DNA of 64,000 bases from contig CADASK010000003.1 in assembly GCA_902790495.1 (NCBI GenBank), forward strand, positions 19,684 to 83,683, given 5' to 3'. Below are positions 52,601-60,635 of the stretch, piece by piece. Both the position numbers and the translations under genes were made by a program. Below the pieces are notes generated by a model. It was not told where the DNA came from, ran no database searches, and was given only the letters and a program-made list of their open reading frames with translations. The DNA comes from an uncultured Eubacteriales bacterium. Lineage in GTDB: Bacteria; Bacillota; Clostridia; Christensenellales; Aristaeellaceae. The stretch's first letter is position 1. Every line of letters starts with the position of its first letter.

Positions 52601-54462
52601 CGCACCACGGCGTAGCCCTCGGCGATGTCCGTCAGCTGGCCGTCGGCGTCCAGGTAGGTCTCCTCGACGATGTTCTTGTCCGCGTCCAGCACGCGGCGCA
52701 CGGCGGCGTAGCCCGCCTTGAGCACCACGGGGCGGTCGTCCACGCCGTAGAAGGTGAGGGTGTAGGAGGAGCCGTCCGCGCTGTTCTCACGGCGGGTGTA
52801 GGCGTACTCCTCGCCGGCCAGGAGGGTCATGCGGCCGTCGATGTCATAGTAGCGGGTGGTGATCAGCTCGCCGCCCGCGCCGTACTCGTTGCGCAGGGAG
52901 GCGTAGCCGCCCTTGATGACCACGGGCTGGCCGTTCTCGTTGTAATAGCGCTCGGTCTCCACCTGGCCGTCCGCCGTGTAGGTGTAGCGGACGCTGTGCC
53001 AGCCCTCGGCGCTCACGGCGGGCTTGCTGTTGCGGTAGCAGGCGACGCTGGCGATGCGGTCGTTCTGCCAGGTGTAGCGGCGCTGGCTGACGCCGGCGTT
53101 GTCCACCATCTCGCCGCCGATGGAGTCCAGGTAGACCTCGCTGGTCTTGTGGCCCAGGGCGTCGTAGGTGTATTCGGCGGAGGCGTAGCCGTCCGGGCCG
53201 TTGACGCGCTTGCCGTCCGTGCCCATGTAGAGGATGCCGGTCAGCATCCCCGCCTTGTCGTACTTGTAGGTGATCTTGTAATAGCCCTCGGCGCAGGTGG
53301 CGGGCTTGCGGTTCGCGTCCTCGTAGTAGACCTCGCGCAGCAGGCTGCCGCTCCAGTTGGAGCACTCCCGGGCGTAGCCGAAGGAGGGCACGACCATCAG
53401 CTTGTCGTTGAGGCCGAAATACTGGCGGCGGGTCACGTTGTTCTTGCCGTCGTAGTTGTAGTCGATGCGGCTGTAGCCCAGGGCGGTCTCGGTGCGCTCA
53501 CCCTTGCTGTCCAGGAAGCGCTCGCTCTCCACGCGGTTCTTCACGCCCAGGATCTGCAGCACGGCACAGTAGCCGTCCGCCGTCTCGAAGGGCTTGTCCT
53601 CGGTGTCAAAGTAGCTGCGGGTGCATGTGTTCTGCCGGCCCGTGCGGTACTCCACGGTCATAGAGGCGTAGCCCTGGGGCCCGGGCACCTTCTCCTTCGC
53701 CGCGCCGTAGTAGGCCTCCTTCACCAGGCGGCCCCGCTCGTCCAGCGAGCGCTCCTCCATGGCCCAGCCCAGGCGGGTGTTGACCGCCAGGCTGCCGCGC
53801 TCGTCCAGGTAGCGGGCCAGCAGGCGGGTCTCGCCGTCCTCCGACCAGCTCCACTCGGCGCTGGCGTAGCCCTCGGCGCACACGAAGCCCTTGCCGTCCG
53901 CGCGCTTGTAGCTCTCGGTGGCCTTCACGGTGTTCTCGCCCTTGACCGCCCAGGTGATGGTGTGGGTGGCGTAGAGGGCGGGGGAGTCCAGGGGCTTGGC
54001 GTCCGCGCCGTAGTTGCGGGTCTGGGTCATGCGGTGGTTGCTGTAGTCCATCTCGCACACCGCGTAGCCCTCCGGGCCGATCACGTAGCCGCCCCGGCTG
54101 TCGGTGTAGGCGCGGCGGGTCATCTCTCCGAACTCGTTGTATTCGTTCGCACACACGGCCCAACCCATCGCGCCCTCGCAGGCCTGGCCCTTCTCGTCAT
54201 AATAGGAGGTGCGCGTGAGCAGCTCGCCCTGGTACTCGTAGCGCACCGTGGCGTAGCCCGCGTCCTCGGCCACCACGACCTGGCCCGAGGCGTCGGTGAA
54301 GCTCATCTCGGTGATCTGTCCGTCGGCGTTGACCACCCGGCGGGCGGTCAGCTCGCCCGAGGTCAGCGCCAGCGCGGGATGCGCCCCGGCAAACGCGCCG
54401 AAGGCGAGGAAGGAAGCCAATAACACAGAAACGGCCCTGCGGACGGGTCGACGCTCTTTCAT
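49678..54462 (-). CDS. Giant secreted YD/RHS-like tandem repeat protein
   Basis: This 1594-residue protein has a signal peptide (AVSVLLASFLAFGAFAGAHP). The rest is about 48 tandem repeats of 32-34 residues. One unit reads roughly GYA.V.Y.YD..G....E.YLD..GQP....D, for example GYARVAYVYDAQGRVAGEWY. The YD..G core resembles YD/RHS repeats, which bind carbohydrate and can form a beta shell, but there is no RHS core or C-terminal toxin and no anchor. Repeats near the N-terminus are most diverged. The ATG at 54462 follows AGGTG by 9 bases. Carbohydrate binding is plausible but unproven. Confidence 0.85.
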   Translation of the reverse strand: MKERRPVRRAVSVLLASFLAFGAFAGAHPALALTSGELTARRVVNADGQITEMSFTDASGQVVVAEDAGYATVRYEYQGELLTRTSYYDEKGQACEGAMGWAVCANEYNEFGEMTRRAYTDSRGGYVIGPEGYAVCEMDYSNHRMTQTRNYGADAKPLDSPALYATHTITWAVKGENTVKATESYKRADGKGFVCAEGYASAEWSWSEDGETRLLARYLDERGSLAVNTRLGWAMEERSLDERGRLVKEAYYGAAKEKVPGPQGYASMTVEYRTGRQNTCTRSYFDTEDKPFETADGYCAVLQILGVKNRVESERFLDSKGERTETALGYSRIDYNYDGKNNVTRRQYFGLNDKLMVVPSFGYARECSNWSGSLLREVYYEDANRKPATCAEGYYKITYKYDKAGMLTGILYMGTDGKRVNGPDGYASAEYTYDALGHKTSEVYLDSIGGEMVDNAGVSQRRYTWQNDRIASVACYRNSKPAVSAEGWHSVRYTYTADGQVETERYYNENGQPVVIKGGYASLRNEYGAGGELITTRYYDIDGRMTLLAGEEYAYTRRENSADGSSYTLTFYGVDDRPVVLKAGYAAVRRVLDADKNIVEETYLDADGQLTDIAEGYAVVRKDWNADGQVTHEAYLRADGTPASLHGAATRNFTYDKDGKLTGVTYADGTGAPMLTDEGYASVSYEYDLAGNITAEYYQGLDGQLVDTASGYAVVRKDWDKNHYLVWQGWFDTRDASVDLGEGYAAVEYENDEQGRVTLERYEGVNGLKTETKGGYWQKSFAYGKDGSVTETYLDKSGKPVETADGYASVQLTRDDKGRIVRQIWYDLNGRAAVTADGYAGVAWAYDAAGRLGEVTYLDESGQPTDCADGYARVAYVYDAQGRVAGEWYFDGEGQLTLSREGYAGIRTVRDEAGRVTEQTWYGPDGQPMTQGDTWATVQYAYDEAGNVTLTRYIDSENRLVRCREGWAERRRTYDADENILSESFFDEALQPVDPGVGYAAVERAYDEDGRLVAETWTGADGRGAPQGDTYSSYRVRYDERNRLVEENYMDADAQPVDTLAGYARAERRYDAAGHVVFERTSTAEEIASGTVKPAAEYTYDAKGNVTAERWLNAAGNPTAGPDGWMEIRRQWSQDGVLTEESFFTAGGEGSVRVAYGAEGLETSRTWLNAQGQAVTGDEGWATAEYTRDAKGRVTMIRYLDEAGLPARSASGCSAVMYTYNDQDLVTSERYLDENGSLTLAGGYAAVAYEYNAEGLAIFTAYYGTDGQLKAQEDGCAAVSTQYDAAGRPAAVIRYGADGQPLRTGWASHRTVYDGAGNAVMEAWFDAAGQSAPADGESYVTLRRTFSEADHTLTESYYNAYGQPTACAAGWAQVRYVMNSNGQITEERWFGTDGQPWARDGAQWVGSRYILDDAGHVQEAICLDADGQPVVSAEGYADIVYQYDEDGRVTYEAWFDASGEPAVLAGGYAAVTRDYDSFGCLVLERFYDADGALTENADGYAEIYREHDEAGRVTRETYADADYQPTSGNDTFSERRMDYDEAGRLIRESLYDIDGGLIACLDGWAETVYTYGADGELETMERLDEEGLPAPVVE

Positions 54463-54465
54463 CAC

Positions 54466-54528
54466 GAAAAACACCTGCGCTTTCGCATAGTTATTCCTTT
54501 TCTGATTTCTATGGAAGGGGTGTTTTTC
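54466..54528. promoter_or_regulatory. Inverted repeat upstream of the giant repeat protein
   Basis: GAAAAACACC (54466-54475) and GGTGTTTTTC (54519-54528) are perfect 10-bp arms 43 bases apart. The first overlaps the ribosome binding site. It may be an operator or an mRNA stem that masks the start. No convincing promoter is seen between them. Confidence 0.4.
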
Positions 54529-54627
54529 CTGCCGAAATCTATGTAAATCCTGCGGATGCGGGCGCGAAAAAGCCCGCGATCCGTCTTTGCGGACTGCGGG
54601 CCGATGGCGCGGGTTCAGCCCTGCCTC

Positions 54628-57441
54628 TCATTTCACCCATGCTTCGACAAGGGCGTTGATGGTTTGTCTGAGATAGCGGAAGCAGCTCTGGACGATGTCG
54701 CCCACCGTGCGGACGCAGAAGACCTCCACCCAGATGTTCTCATTCATCACGCGCTCAATCACTTCCCGCGGAAGGTGGATATCGGTTGTGCTGGTGACGG
54801 GATCCAGCAGGTCGCCGTTCTGCTCCATCAGGGTCCTGCCCTCGTCAAAGCTCCAGTCCGTCGTCAGCTCCTGAACCAGGTCGGGCAGGATGCGGAACTT
54901 GTCCAATTCCAGCCCTTCCTCCGGCACGGGGATGGTGATGGAGGCGATGATCTCATGGGTCTGCTCGGTGACAAAGCGCAGGGTCGCCGAGCGGCCGTCG
55001 TCGCCCGCGGGCACCGTGCCGCGGACCACCAGGGCTGTGCGGTCCTCGGAGACGCCGACGGTGGCGAGGATATCCTCGTCCGTCACCGTGGGCAGCACCG
55101 CCACCCGGAAGCTGCGGTTCAGCAGGGTGCCGCTGAGCAGCGCCGTCTCCGCATAGACCGTGAGGCGGTAGCTGCCCGCGCCGAGGCTGTTGAGCGCCAG
55201 CTGGCCGTCCAGGGCGGAGATCTGGTAGCTGATATCGTTGGGCTTCACGGTGAGCTGCCGGATCTGCGCGCCTGTGGCCTCGTTGGTCAGCGTCACGGTG
55301 ACCAGCGTCACCGCGTTCAGGGAGACCACCCTGCCTTGGATGCGCGCGATCTGTCCCGCGTACTCGGTGCCCGTCGGCACGACGCGGTTGATCAGCGTGA
55401 GGTAATCGCAGGGCACGTTGTTCTCCTGGCAGTAGGTGATGGCCGCGGAGCCGTACTCGCTCTCGACGGTCAGGTTCGTGCAGTTGCCGAAGACGTTGTT
55501 GCCCAGCTTGGTCACGCCGCCGGGGATATAGAGGTGCTCCAGGCCGGTACAATTGTAGAAGGCCATGTCTCCGATCTCCTTGAGCGTTGAGGGCAGCGTG
55601 ACGTGCTTCAGATGGGCGTGCTCCCTGAACATGTTCTTGGGCAGCACCGTGATGCCCTCGGGCACGGTGATATCCGTGAGCGCCGGGCAGTTTTCAAAGA
55701 TGCCCACAAAGCCGCCCTTGGTCAGCTGCAGCGGATAATGGAAGGAGCGCAGGGAGGTGCAATTGTCGAAGGCCTCGTAATCAATCGTCGTCACGGAGTC
55801 CGGCAGGTCGGCGTCCAGCAGCGAGGAGCAGCCCAGGAACGCGCCGCGGCCGATCTCCTTCAGGCGATCGTTGAAAACCACATCCACGAGGGCGGCGCAG
55901 TCCCTGAAGGCGAAGACGTCCAGCTTTTCCAGCGAGGCAGGCAGCGTGACGGCCGTGAGCGCGCAGCCCCGGAAGGCTTCCATCCCGATGACGGTGATGC
56001 TGTCCGGCAGGCTGATGCTCTGCAGCGCTGCGCAGCCGTTGAACGCGCTGGTGCCGATGGTCGTCAGGGTCGAGGGCAGCTGCACCTGCTCCAGGGATGT
56101 GTGTCCCTGGAAGATGTGCTCCGCCAGGTCGGTGATGCCCTCGGGGACGGTGACGCTCGTCAGGGCCGGGCAGTCTTTGAAGATGCCCACAAAGCCCGCC
56201 TTGGTCAGCTGCATCGGATAGCGGAAGGTGCGCAGGGAAGTGCAGCCGGAGAAGGCATCGTAATCGATCCAGGTCACTGAGTCCGGCAGATCAGCGTCCA
56301 GCAGCGCCGTGCAGTTGGCGAAGACACCGCGTTCGATCCTCTGCAGCTGGTCGTTGAAAGCGACATCCACAAGCGAGGCGCAGTCCATAAAGGCGAAGAC
56401 GTCCAGCTTTTCCAGCGAGGCGGGCAGGGTGATGGCCGTGAACGCACAGCCCCGGAAGGCTTCTTGTCCGATGACGGTGACGCTGTCCGGCAGGCTGATG
56501 CTCTGCAGCGCAGCGCAGCCGTTGAACGCGCTTAGGCCAATGGTCTTCAGTGTCGAGGGCAGCTGCACCTGCTCCAGGGCTGTGTGTCCGTGGAAGATGT
56601 GCTCAGCCAGGTCGGTGACGCCCTCGGGGACGGCGACGCTCGTCAGGGCCGGGCAGTTTTTGAAGATGCCCACAAAGCCCGCCTTGGCCAGCTGCAGCGG
56701 ATAACGGAAGGAGCGCAGGGCCGTGCAGCCGGAGAAGGCGTCGTAGTCGATCCAGGTCACCGAGTCCGGCAGGTCGGCGTCCAGCAGCGCGGTGCAGTTG
56801 GTGAAGGCACCGCGGCCGATCTCCAGCAGCTCCTCGTTGAACACCACGTCCCTGAGCCTGGTGCAGTCCTGGAAGGCCATGGCACCAATCCCGGTCAGCC
56901 CCTCCGGCAGGTAGACCCGCTCCACATCCTTGTTCTTCGAGAGGGAGCCGATGACGGTCACCGCGTGGGTCTCGTCCGCCATGGCGGGAATCACGACGGC
57001 GGACGCGCTGCCGGTGTACCCGGTGATCTTCGCGGTCGTGTCGTCGAGCAGCTCAAAGGTGAACGCCTCTATCGGGGTGGTGTAGGCCTCGTAGGGGATG
57101 CCCTTCCCGGCGCAGTACAGTGCGGCCGGCGTATCCGGCAGGCCGTGGCCGACCATGGCGCTGCAGCCGTCGAAGGCGTCAGCCGCGATGTCCGTCAGGC
57201 CTGCGGGCAGGTACACCCGCGTCACGGAGCTGTTCGCGAAGGCTTTCGGGCCGATGCGCTGCAGCCCCTCCGGCAGAATCACCTCGTCCAGGCTCGTGTC
57301 CGAAATGAAGGCCTGCTCGCCGATCTCCACCGTGTCCGCCGGGAGCACAAGGCTGTCCGCGCAGGCGGCGCCGCAGCACGCGAGGCAGAGCAGCGTCAGC
57401 AGCAATACCAGCATGCCGTGGGGACGATTTCCCTTCATCAT
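54628..57441 (-). CDS. BspA-like leucine-rich repeat surface protein
   Basis: A signal peptide (GMLVLLLTLLCLACCGAACA) leads about 20 LRR_5-type units of ~23 residues (LPDSVTVIGQEAFRGCAFTAI) over residues 30-690, then ~240 residues of beta sequence without LRRs. BspA-type LRRs are common in surface proteins of gut and oral anaerobes and can mediate adhesion. Within the LRR part a 161-residue block is repeated three times. GGAGG 6 bases before ATG 57441 sets the start. No wall anchor is visible. Confidence 0.92.
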   Translation of the reverse strand: MMKGNRPHGMLVLLLTLLCLACCGAACADSLVLPADTVEIGEQAFISDTSLDEVILPEGLQRIGPKAFANSSVTRVYLPAGLTDIAADAFDGCSAMVGHGLPDTPAALYCAGKGIPYEAYTTPIEAFTFELLDDTTAKITGYTGSASAVVIPAMADETHAVTVIGSLSKNKDVERVYLPEGLTGIGAMAFQDCTRLRDVVFNEELLEIGRGAFTNCTALLDADLPDSVTWIDYDAFSGCTALRSFRYPLQLAKAGFVGIFKNCPALTSVAVPEGVTDLAEHIFHGHTALEQVQLPSTLKTIGLSAFNGCAALQSISLPDSVTVIGQEAFRGCAFTAITLPASLEKLDVFAFMDCASLVDVAFNDQLQRIERGVFANCTALLDADLPDSVTWIDYDAFSGCTSLRTFRYPMQLTKAGFVGIFKDCPALTSVTVPEGITDLAEHIFQGHTSLEQVQLPSTLTTIGTSAFNGCAALQSISLPDSITVIGMEAFRGCALTAVTLPASLEKLDVFAFRDCAALVDVVFNDRLKEIGRGAFLGCSSLLDADLPDSVTTIDYEAFDNCTSLRSFHYPLQLTKGGFVGIFENCPALTDITVPEGITVLPKNMFREHAHLKHVTLPSTLKEIGDMAFYNCTGLEHLYIPGGVTKLGNNVFGNCTNLTVESEYGSAAITYCQENNVPCDYLTLINRVVPTGTEYAGQIARIQGRVVSLNAVTLVTVTLTNEATGAQIRQLTVKPNDISYQISALDGQLALNSLGAGSYRLTVYAETALLSGTLLNRSFRVAVLPTVTDEDILATVGVSEDRTALVVRGTVPAGDDGRSATLRFVTEQTHEIIASITIPVPEEGLELDKFRILPDLVQELTTDWSFDEGRTLMEQNGDLLDPVTSTTDIHLPREVIERVMNENIWVEVFCVRTVGDIVQSCFRYLRQTINALVEAWVK
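55600..57050 (-). repeat. Three 483-bp internal duplications in the LRR gene
   Basis: The segment containing TGCCCACAAAGC recurs at 55701, 56184 and 56667, an exact 483-bp period (161 codons). Neighbouring LRR units repeat with the same spacing and are highly similar. This shows recent in-frame duplication by unequal recombination. Confidence 0.85.
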
Positions 57442-57484
57442 GAACGACCTCCTTGCCGTGGGTTCGGTGTGGGGGAGCCGAGGG

Positions 57485-59074
57485 TCACGGGCGCTTTCCG
57501 CGGGCGCTGCGCAGAGCGGCGAGCAGCTTTCTGCCCGTGTCGGCGGCTTCCTGGGCCGGCGCTGCTGCGGGGACAGCGGCCTTGTCCGTCTTGTCGCTTT
57601 TCTCGGTCTTCTCTGTCTTTTCGGGCTTCTCCGTCTTTTCCGCCTTGTCGGCCTTCTTGTCCTTCTTGGGAGGATGCTCGTCGCGCTCGGCGGCGGGCTT
57701 CTCCTTCTTGTCGCTCTTGGGCGGCTTGGCGTTCTTGGCGGCCTTGGTGTCCTTGGTTTCCTTGGCGTCCTTGACCTCTTTGGCTTCCTTTGCCTCTTTG
57801 GTCTCCCTGACGTCCCTGGCGGGCTTCGGCGCGGGGGCGGGCGGAGCCAGCGGCTTGCCGTCGGGGCTGAGGATGGGGGAGGCCTGGGCGGGGATCGCGC
57901 CGGAGAGCACCAGCGCGCGCTTGGCGCACAGGGGGCCGATCATCTCATAGAGCACCGACGAGGACAGGATGATGGTGGACAGCAGCATGCCGCTCTCCTC
58001 CGGCAGGATGCGCTGGGCCAACACGGCCAGACCGATGCTGACGCCGGCCTGGGGGATCAGGGCCAGGCCGAGATAGCGCTGCACCTCCAGCGGGGACTTG
58101 ATCAGCTTGGCGCCCCAGCGCGCGCCGAGGTACTTGCCCACGATGCGCACGGCGAAATAGGTCACGCCGATGATGCCCACCGTGGTCAGCGCGTGGATGT
58201 TCAGCCGCATGCCGCTGAGCACGAAGAACATCATGTTGACCGGCGGGGCGACGCGGGTCATCTGCTTGAACAGGGCCTTGTCGCGGGAGAAGTTCATCAC
58301 CGTCGCGCCCAGCACCATGCAGCCCAGCAGCGGGGAGATGTCCAGCGCGGCGCTGGTGCCGGCGATCAGGGTGATGAAGGCACAGGTCAGCACCACGCGG
58401 TGGTCGGTGGAGCGGCCCTGCAGGATGAGGCAGAGCAGGCGGCCCATCAGGTAGGAGAAGATGAGCATGGCGACGTTGAGGCCCAGGGGGAGCAGCACGC
58501 TCTCGAGGGTGACCTGGCTGTCCGTCTGGGCGGCGATGGCGGCGCACAGGCTGAAGGCCAGCAGGGACACGGCGTCGTCCATGGCGACGACCTGGATCAG
58601 GGTGTTGACGAAGACGCCCTTGGCCTTGTACTGGCGGATGGTCATCAGGCTGGAGGCCGGGGCGGTGGCCGAAGCGATGGCGCCCAGCAGCAGCGAGAAG
58701 GCCAGCGGCAGGCGGAACACCAGCAGCATCACCGCGGTGACGACCACCGCCGCCGTGAGGGATTCCATCAGGGTGAGGAGGATGACCTTGCGGCCCTGGC
58801 CGCGCAGGTGATCGATGCTCATGTAGCGGCCGACGCCGAAGGCGATCAGCGCCAGGGCGGCGTCCGTCATGAAGGACATGGCGCCCGTGAGGTGGGCGGG
58901 CAGCAGGTCGAGGCAGTAGGGGCCGATGGCCACACCGGCCAGGATGTATCCCGTGACATTGGGAAGCCCGAAGGCCTTGGTGGCCCTGGACATGATGAAG
59001 CCGGAAAACCAGATGATGGTCAGCGCCAGCAGAGCCTGGGCTTCCTGGCTTTGGGCGGCAATCCACGCGGACAT
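57485..59074 (-). CDS. CPA2-type cation/proton antiporter with lysine-rich C-terminal tail
   Basis: Residues 1-400 form ~12 membrane helices of the KefB/Na+-H+ exchanger family: NVTGYILAGVAIGPYCLDLLP, VAMDDAVSLLAFSL (the DD ion-site) and LALIPQAGVSIGLAVLAQ. The remaining ~130 residues are Lys/Glu/Asp/Pro/Ala-rich low complexity (ETKEAKEAKEVKDAKETK) ending TGRKLLAALRSARGKRP. The usual RCK/TrkA domain is absent and this disordered tail takes its place. AAAGGAGGG precedes the ATG. Confidence 0.9.
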   Translation of the reverse strand: MSAWIAAQSQEAQALLALTIIWFSGFIMSRATKAFGLPNVTGYILAGVAIGPYCLDLLPAHLTGAMSFMTDAALALIAFGVGRYMSIDHLRGQGRKVILLTLMESLTAAVVVTAVMLLVFRLPLAFSLLLGAIASATAPASSLMTIRQYKAKGVFVNTLIQVVAMDDAVSLLAFSLCAAIAAQTDSQVTLESVLLPLGLNVAMLIFSYLMGRLLCLILQGRSTDHRVVLTCAFITLIAGTSAALDISPLLGCMVLGATVMNFSRDKALFKQMTRVAPPVNMMFFVLSGMRLNIHALTTVGIIGVTYFAVRIVGKYLGARWGAKLIKSPLEVQRYLGLALIPQAGVSIGLAVLAQRILPEESGMLLSTIILSSSVLYEMIGPLCAKRALVLSGAIPAQASPILSPDGKPLAPPAPAPKPARDVRETKEAKEAKEVKDAKETKDTKAAKNAKPPKSDKKEKPAAERDEHPPKKDKKADKAEKTEKPEKTEKTEKSDKTDKAAVPAAAPAQEAADTGRKLLAALRSARGKRP

Positions 59075-59124
59075 GGAGGCCCTCCTTTCCGCCCTCCGGG
59101 TGCGGAGGCTTTTTAGGATGGTCT

Positions 59125-59153
59125 ATTATAGGCCATATGAGACGGAAATGCAA
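59125..59153 (-). promoter_or_regulatory. Promoter of the antiporter gene
   Basis: Minus strand TTGCAT (59148-59153), 17 bases, TATAAT (59125-59130). Confidence 0.82.
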
Positions 59154-59180
59154 GCAACGCAGCGAGCGATGGGAGCACAA

Positions 59181-59206
59181 AAAAGCTCGGTATGGACCGA
59201 GCTTTT
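59181..59206 (-). terminator. Terminator of the coiled-coil gene pair
   Basis: AAAAGCTCGGT pairs with ACCGAGCTTTT around ATGG; the minus strand continues into T's. It insulates the antiporter promoter from upstream transcription. Confidence 0.88.
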
Positions 59207-59213
59207 GATGCGG

Positions 59214-59342
59214 CAGGGGGTTCCGCGCCTGCGGGCGCGGGCAAAGGGCTTTGCGATCGGTCCGGGGCTGCCGCCCGCTCTCCGCTGAAAACTCCATAAC
59301 ATGGTGTTTTCCGGGCGCTACGAGCCCTTTGCAAACCTTCGC
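59214..59342 (-). repeat. Three-way-junction repeat, long form (copy P)
   Basis: P3 CGCGCC/GGCGCG, P2 GCAAAGGGCT/AGCCCTTTGC, insert hairpin GAAAACTCCAT-AAC-ATGGTGTTTTC with one mismatch. It lies upstream of the terminator in the direction of the coiled-coil genes. Confidence 0.85.
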
Positions 59343-59384
59343 CCGTCCGCTGTAGTTTGGCAATATTCAATGTGATAAAAGGCG

Positions 59385-59996
59385 TCAGGGATTCTCTTCG
59401 CCGCTCAGGTGCATCTCACTCAATCGCGCCTCGGTGTCCACCAGCATCAGCGACAGGGAACCGGCGGCGGGATCGTCCTCGTCCAGCACGTCCAGCAGCC
59501 CCTCGATGGCGGCGCGGCGGGTCAGCAGGGCATCATGGATCGCCTGCTGCAGGGCCGCGTGCTTCTGGGCGTCCGGCCCTGCCTCCATGGCCTCGGAGGC
59601 CTCGTGCAGGGCCCGGTCGGCGTTGGTCATCTCCTGCAGGAGACCGTTCAGCGTGTCCGCCTGCTCCTGCCAGCGGGCCGCCTCGGCCTCCTTCTCCTGG
59701 CGCAGGTCGGTCAGTGTCGCCAGCTGCAGGCGGATGCTTGCGGATTTGTCCATGGATTCCTGCAGGGCCAGGGCGGCGTCCCGCAGGCTGTTTTCGATGG
59801 CGGCCTGGTCGGCCTGGAGGGCTTCCTTCTGGGCCGCGGTGGCCTGCCAGGCGCTCTCGCTCTGGGTCAGGTCGGCCTCGGTCTGGCGCAGGGCTGCCTC
59901 CCGGGTCTGCCCCTTCTGCCACAGGCCCACGATCAGGCCGACGGCCACGAGGATCACCAGGCACAGCAGGGCGTTCAGACCTCGTTTAGTGCCCAT
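59385..59996 (-). CDS. Membrane-anchored coiled-coil protein (second of a pair)
   Basis: The 203-residue protein has an N-terminal anchor (ALLCLVILVAVGLIVGLWQ), then a long Gln/Glu/Ala-rich coiled coil (~32-160) and a short acidic end (LDVLDEDDP). Its start overlaps the preceding gene by 11 bases, so the two are cotranslated. The paired anchor-coil design recalls FtsL/DivIC or SNARE-like partners, but no family is certain. A repeat and a terminator follow. Confidence 0.75.
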   Translation of the reverse strand: MGTKRGLNALLCLVILVAVGLIVGLWQKGQTREAALRQTEADLTQSESAWQATAAQKEALQADQAAIENSLRDAALALQESMDKSASIRLQLATLTDLRQEKEAEAARWQEQADTLNGLLQEMTNADRALHEASEAMEAGPDAQKHAALQQAIHDALLTRRAAIEGLLDVLDEDDPAAGSLSLMLVDTEARLSEMHLSGEENP

Positions 59997-60483
59997 GGCG
60001 CACCTCCTGCGCGCGGGCGGTCAGATCCTGCTGGACGCGGCCCTCCGGCGTCTGCCGCTGGAAGGCGAGCCACAGCGCGCCCGCGTCGTTGAGCAGGCCG
60101 GTCTCCTCGCTGACGGCGCTCAGCAGGGCGTCGCGGGCCTCGTCGGCGGCCAGCTGGCTGGCAGTGACGGCCTCGGTCAGCGTCTTGTCCGCGGCGCGGG
60201 CCTCCTTGCGGGCGGCGCGGAGCTCAGCCTCCTCGCTGGCGGCGATGTCCCGCATGGGCAGCAGCTCGTCCAGCGTGGCCTGCACGCGGGGGATGGCCTC
60301 CTGCACCTGCTCCAGCTCCACCTGCTGCTTGCGCTCCCGCTGGCGGCTGTAGGCAAGCTGATTCTCGGTGTCTGTCATGCGCGCGCGCCAGTCCGTGGCT
60401 GTCACCGCGTTGGCTGCGATGGAGCCGCAGACGGCTAAAAGCGCCGCGCCTGCAGCCAGGCGTGTGCCCTTTCCGTTGGCCAT
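59986..60483 (-). CDS. Membrane-anchored coiled-coil protein (first of a pair)
   Basis: The 165-residue protein has a short N-terminal hydrophobic segment (LAAGAALLAVCGSIAANAV) and a coiled coil (~40-135; RQRERKQQVELEQVQEA). AAAGGAGGTGAGCTG precedes the ATG, a very strong ribosome binding site. It overlaps the second coiled-coil gene. The similar architecture suggests they bind each other. Function unknown. Confidence 0.75.
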   Translation of the reverse strand: MANGKGTRLAAGAALLAVCGSIAANAVTATDWRARMTDTENQLAYSRQRERKQQVELEQVQEAIPRVQATLDELLPMRDIAASEEAELRAARKEARAADKTLTEAVTASQLAADEARDALLSAVSEETGLLNDAGALWLAFQRQTPEGRVQQDLTARAQEVRHGH

Positions 60484-60505
60484 CAGCTCACCTCCTTTTG
60501 TGCAT

Positions 60506-60533
60506 ATTGTAACATATCGTCATAAAAACGCAA
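60506..60533 (-). promoter_or_regulatory. Promoter of the coiled-coil pair
   Basis: Minus strand TTGCGT (60528-60533), 16 bases, TACAAT (60506-60511), in an AT-rich stretch unlike the rest of the window. Confidence 0.7.
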
Positions 60534-60565
60534 TATATAATTCAAATAATAAAAGAAAACGTTAC

Positions 60566-60595
60566 AATTGTTAACAATTACGGCTGGTCAGCCGT
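60566..60595. other. Perfect palindrome and adjacent hairpin
   Basis: AATTGTTAACAATT (60566-60579) is a perfect 14-bp palindrome, and ACGGCT/AGCCGT around GGTC follows at once. The hairpin may end the Pr6Pr transcript on the minus strand; the palindrome may be an operator for the coiled-coil promoter 33 bases away. AACGTTACA also occurs on both sides. Confidence 0.5.
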
Positions 60596-60635
60596 CCTTG
60601 CAGCATTTGTAACGTTTGGTTTCGGTTGTTGGCGC

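Noticed and set aside
49651-54423. A 1590-codon plus-strand open frame opposite the giant repeat protein
   Set aside because: Its Val/Ala/Gly/His composition is the shadow of the YD-repeat gene. The minus-strand frame has the signal peptide and regular repeats.
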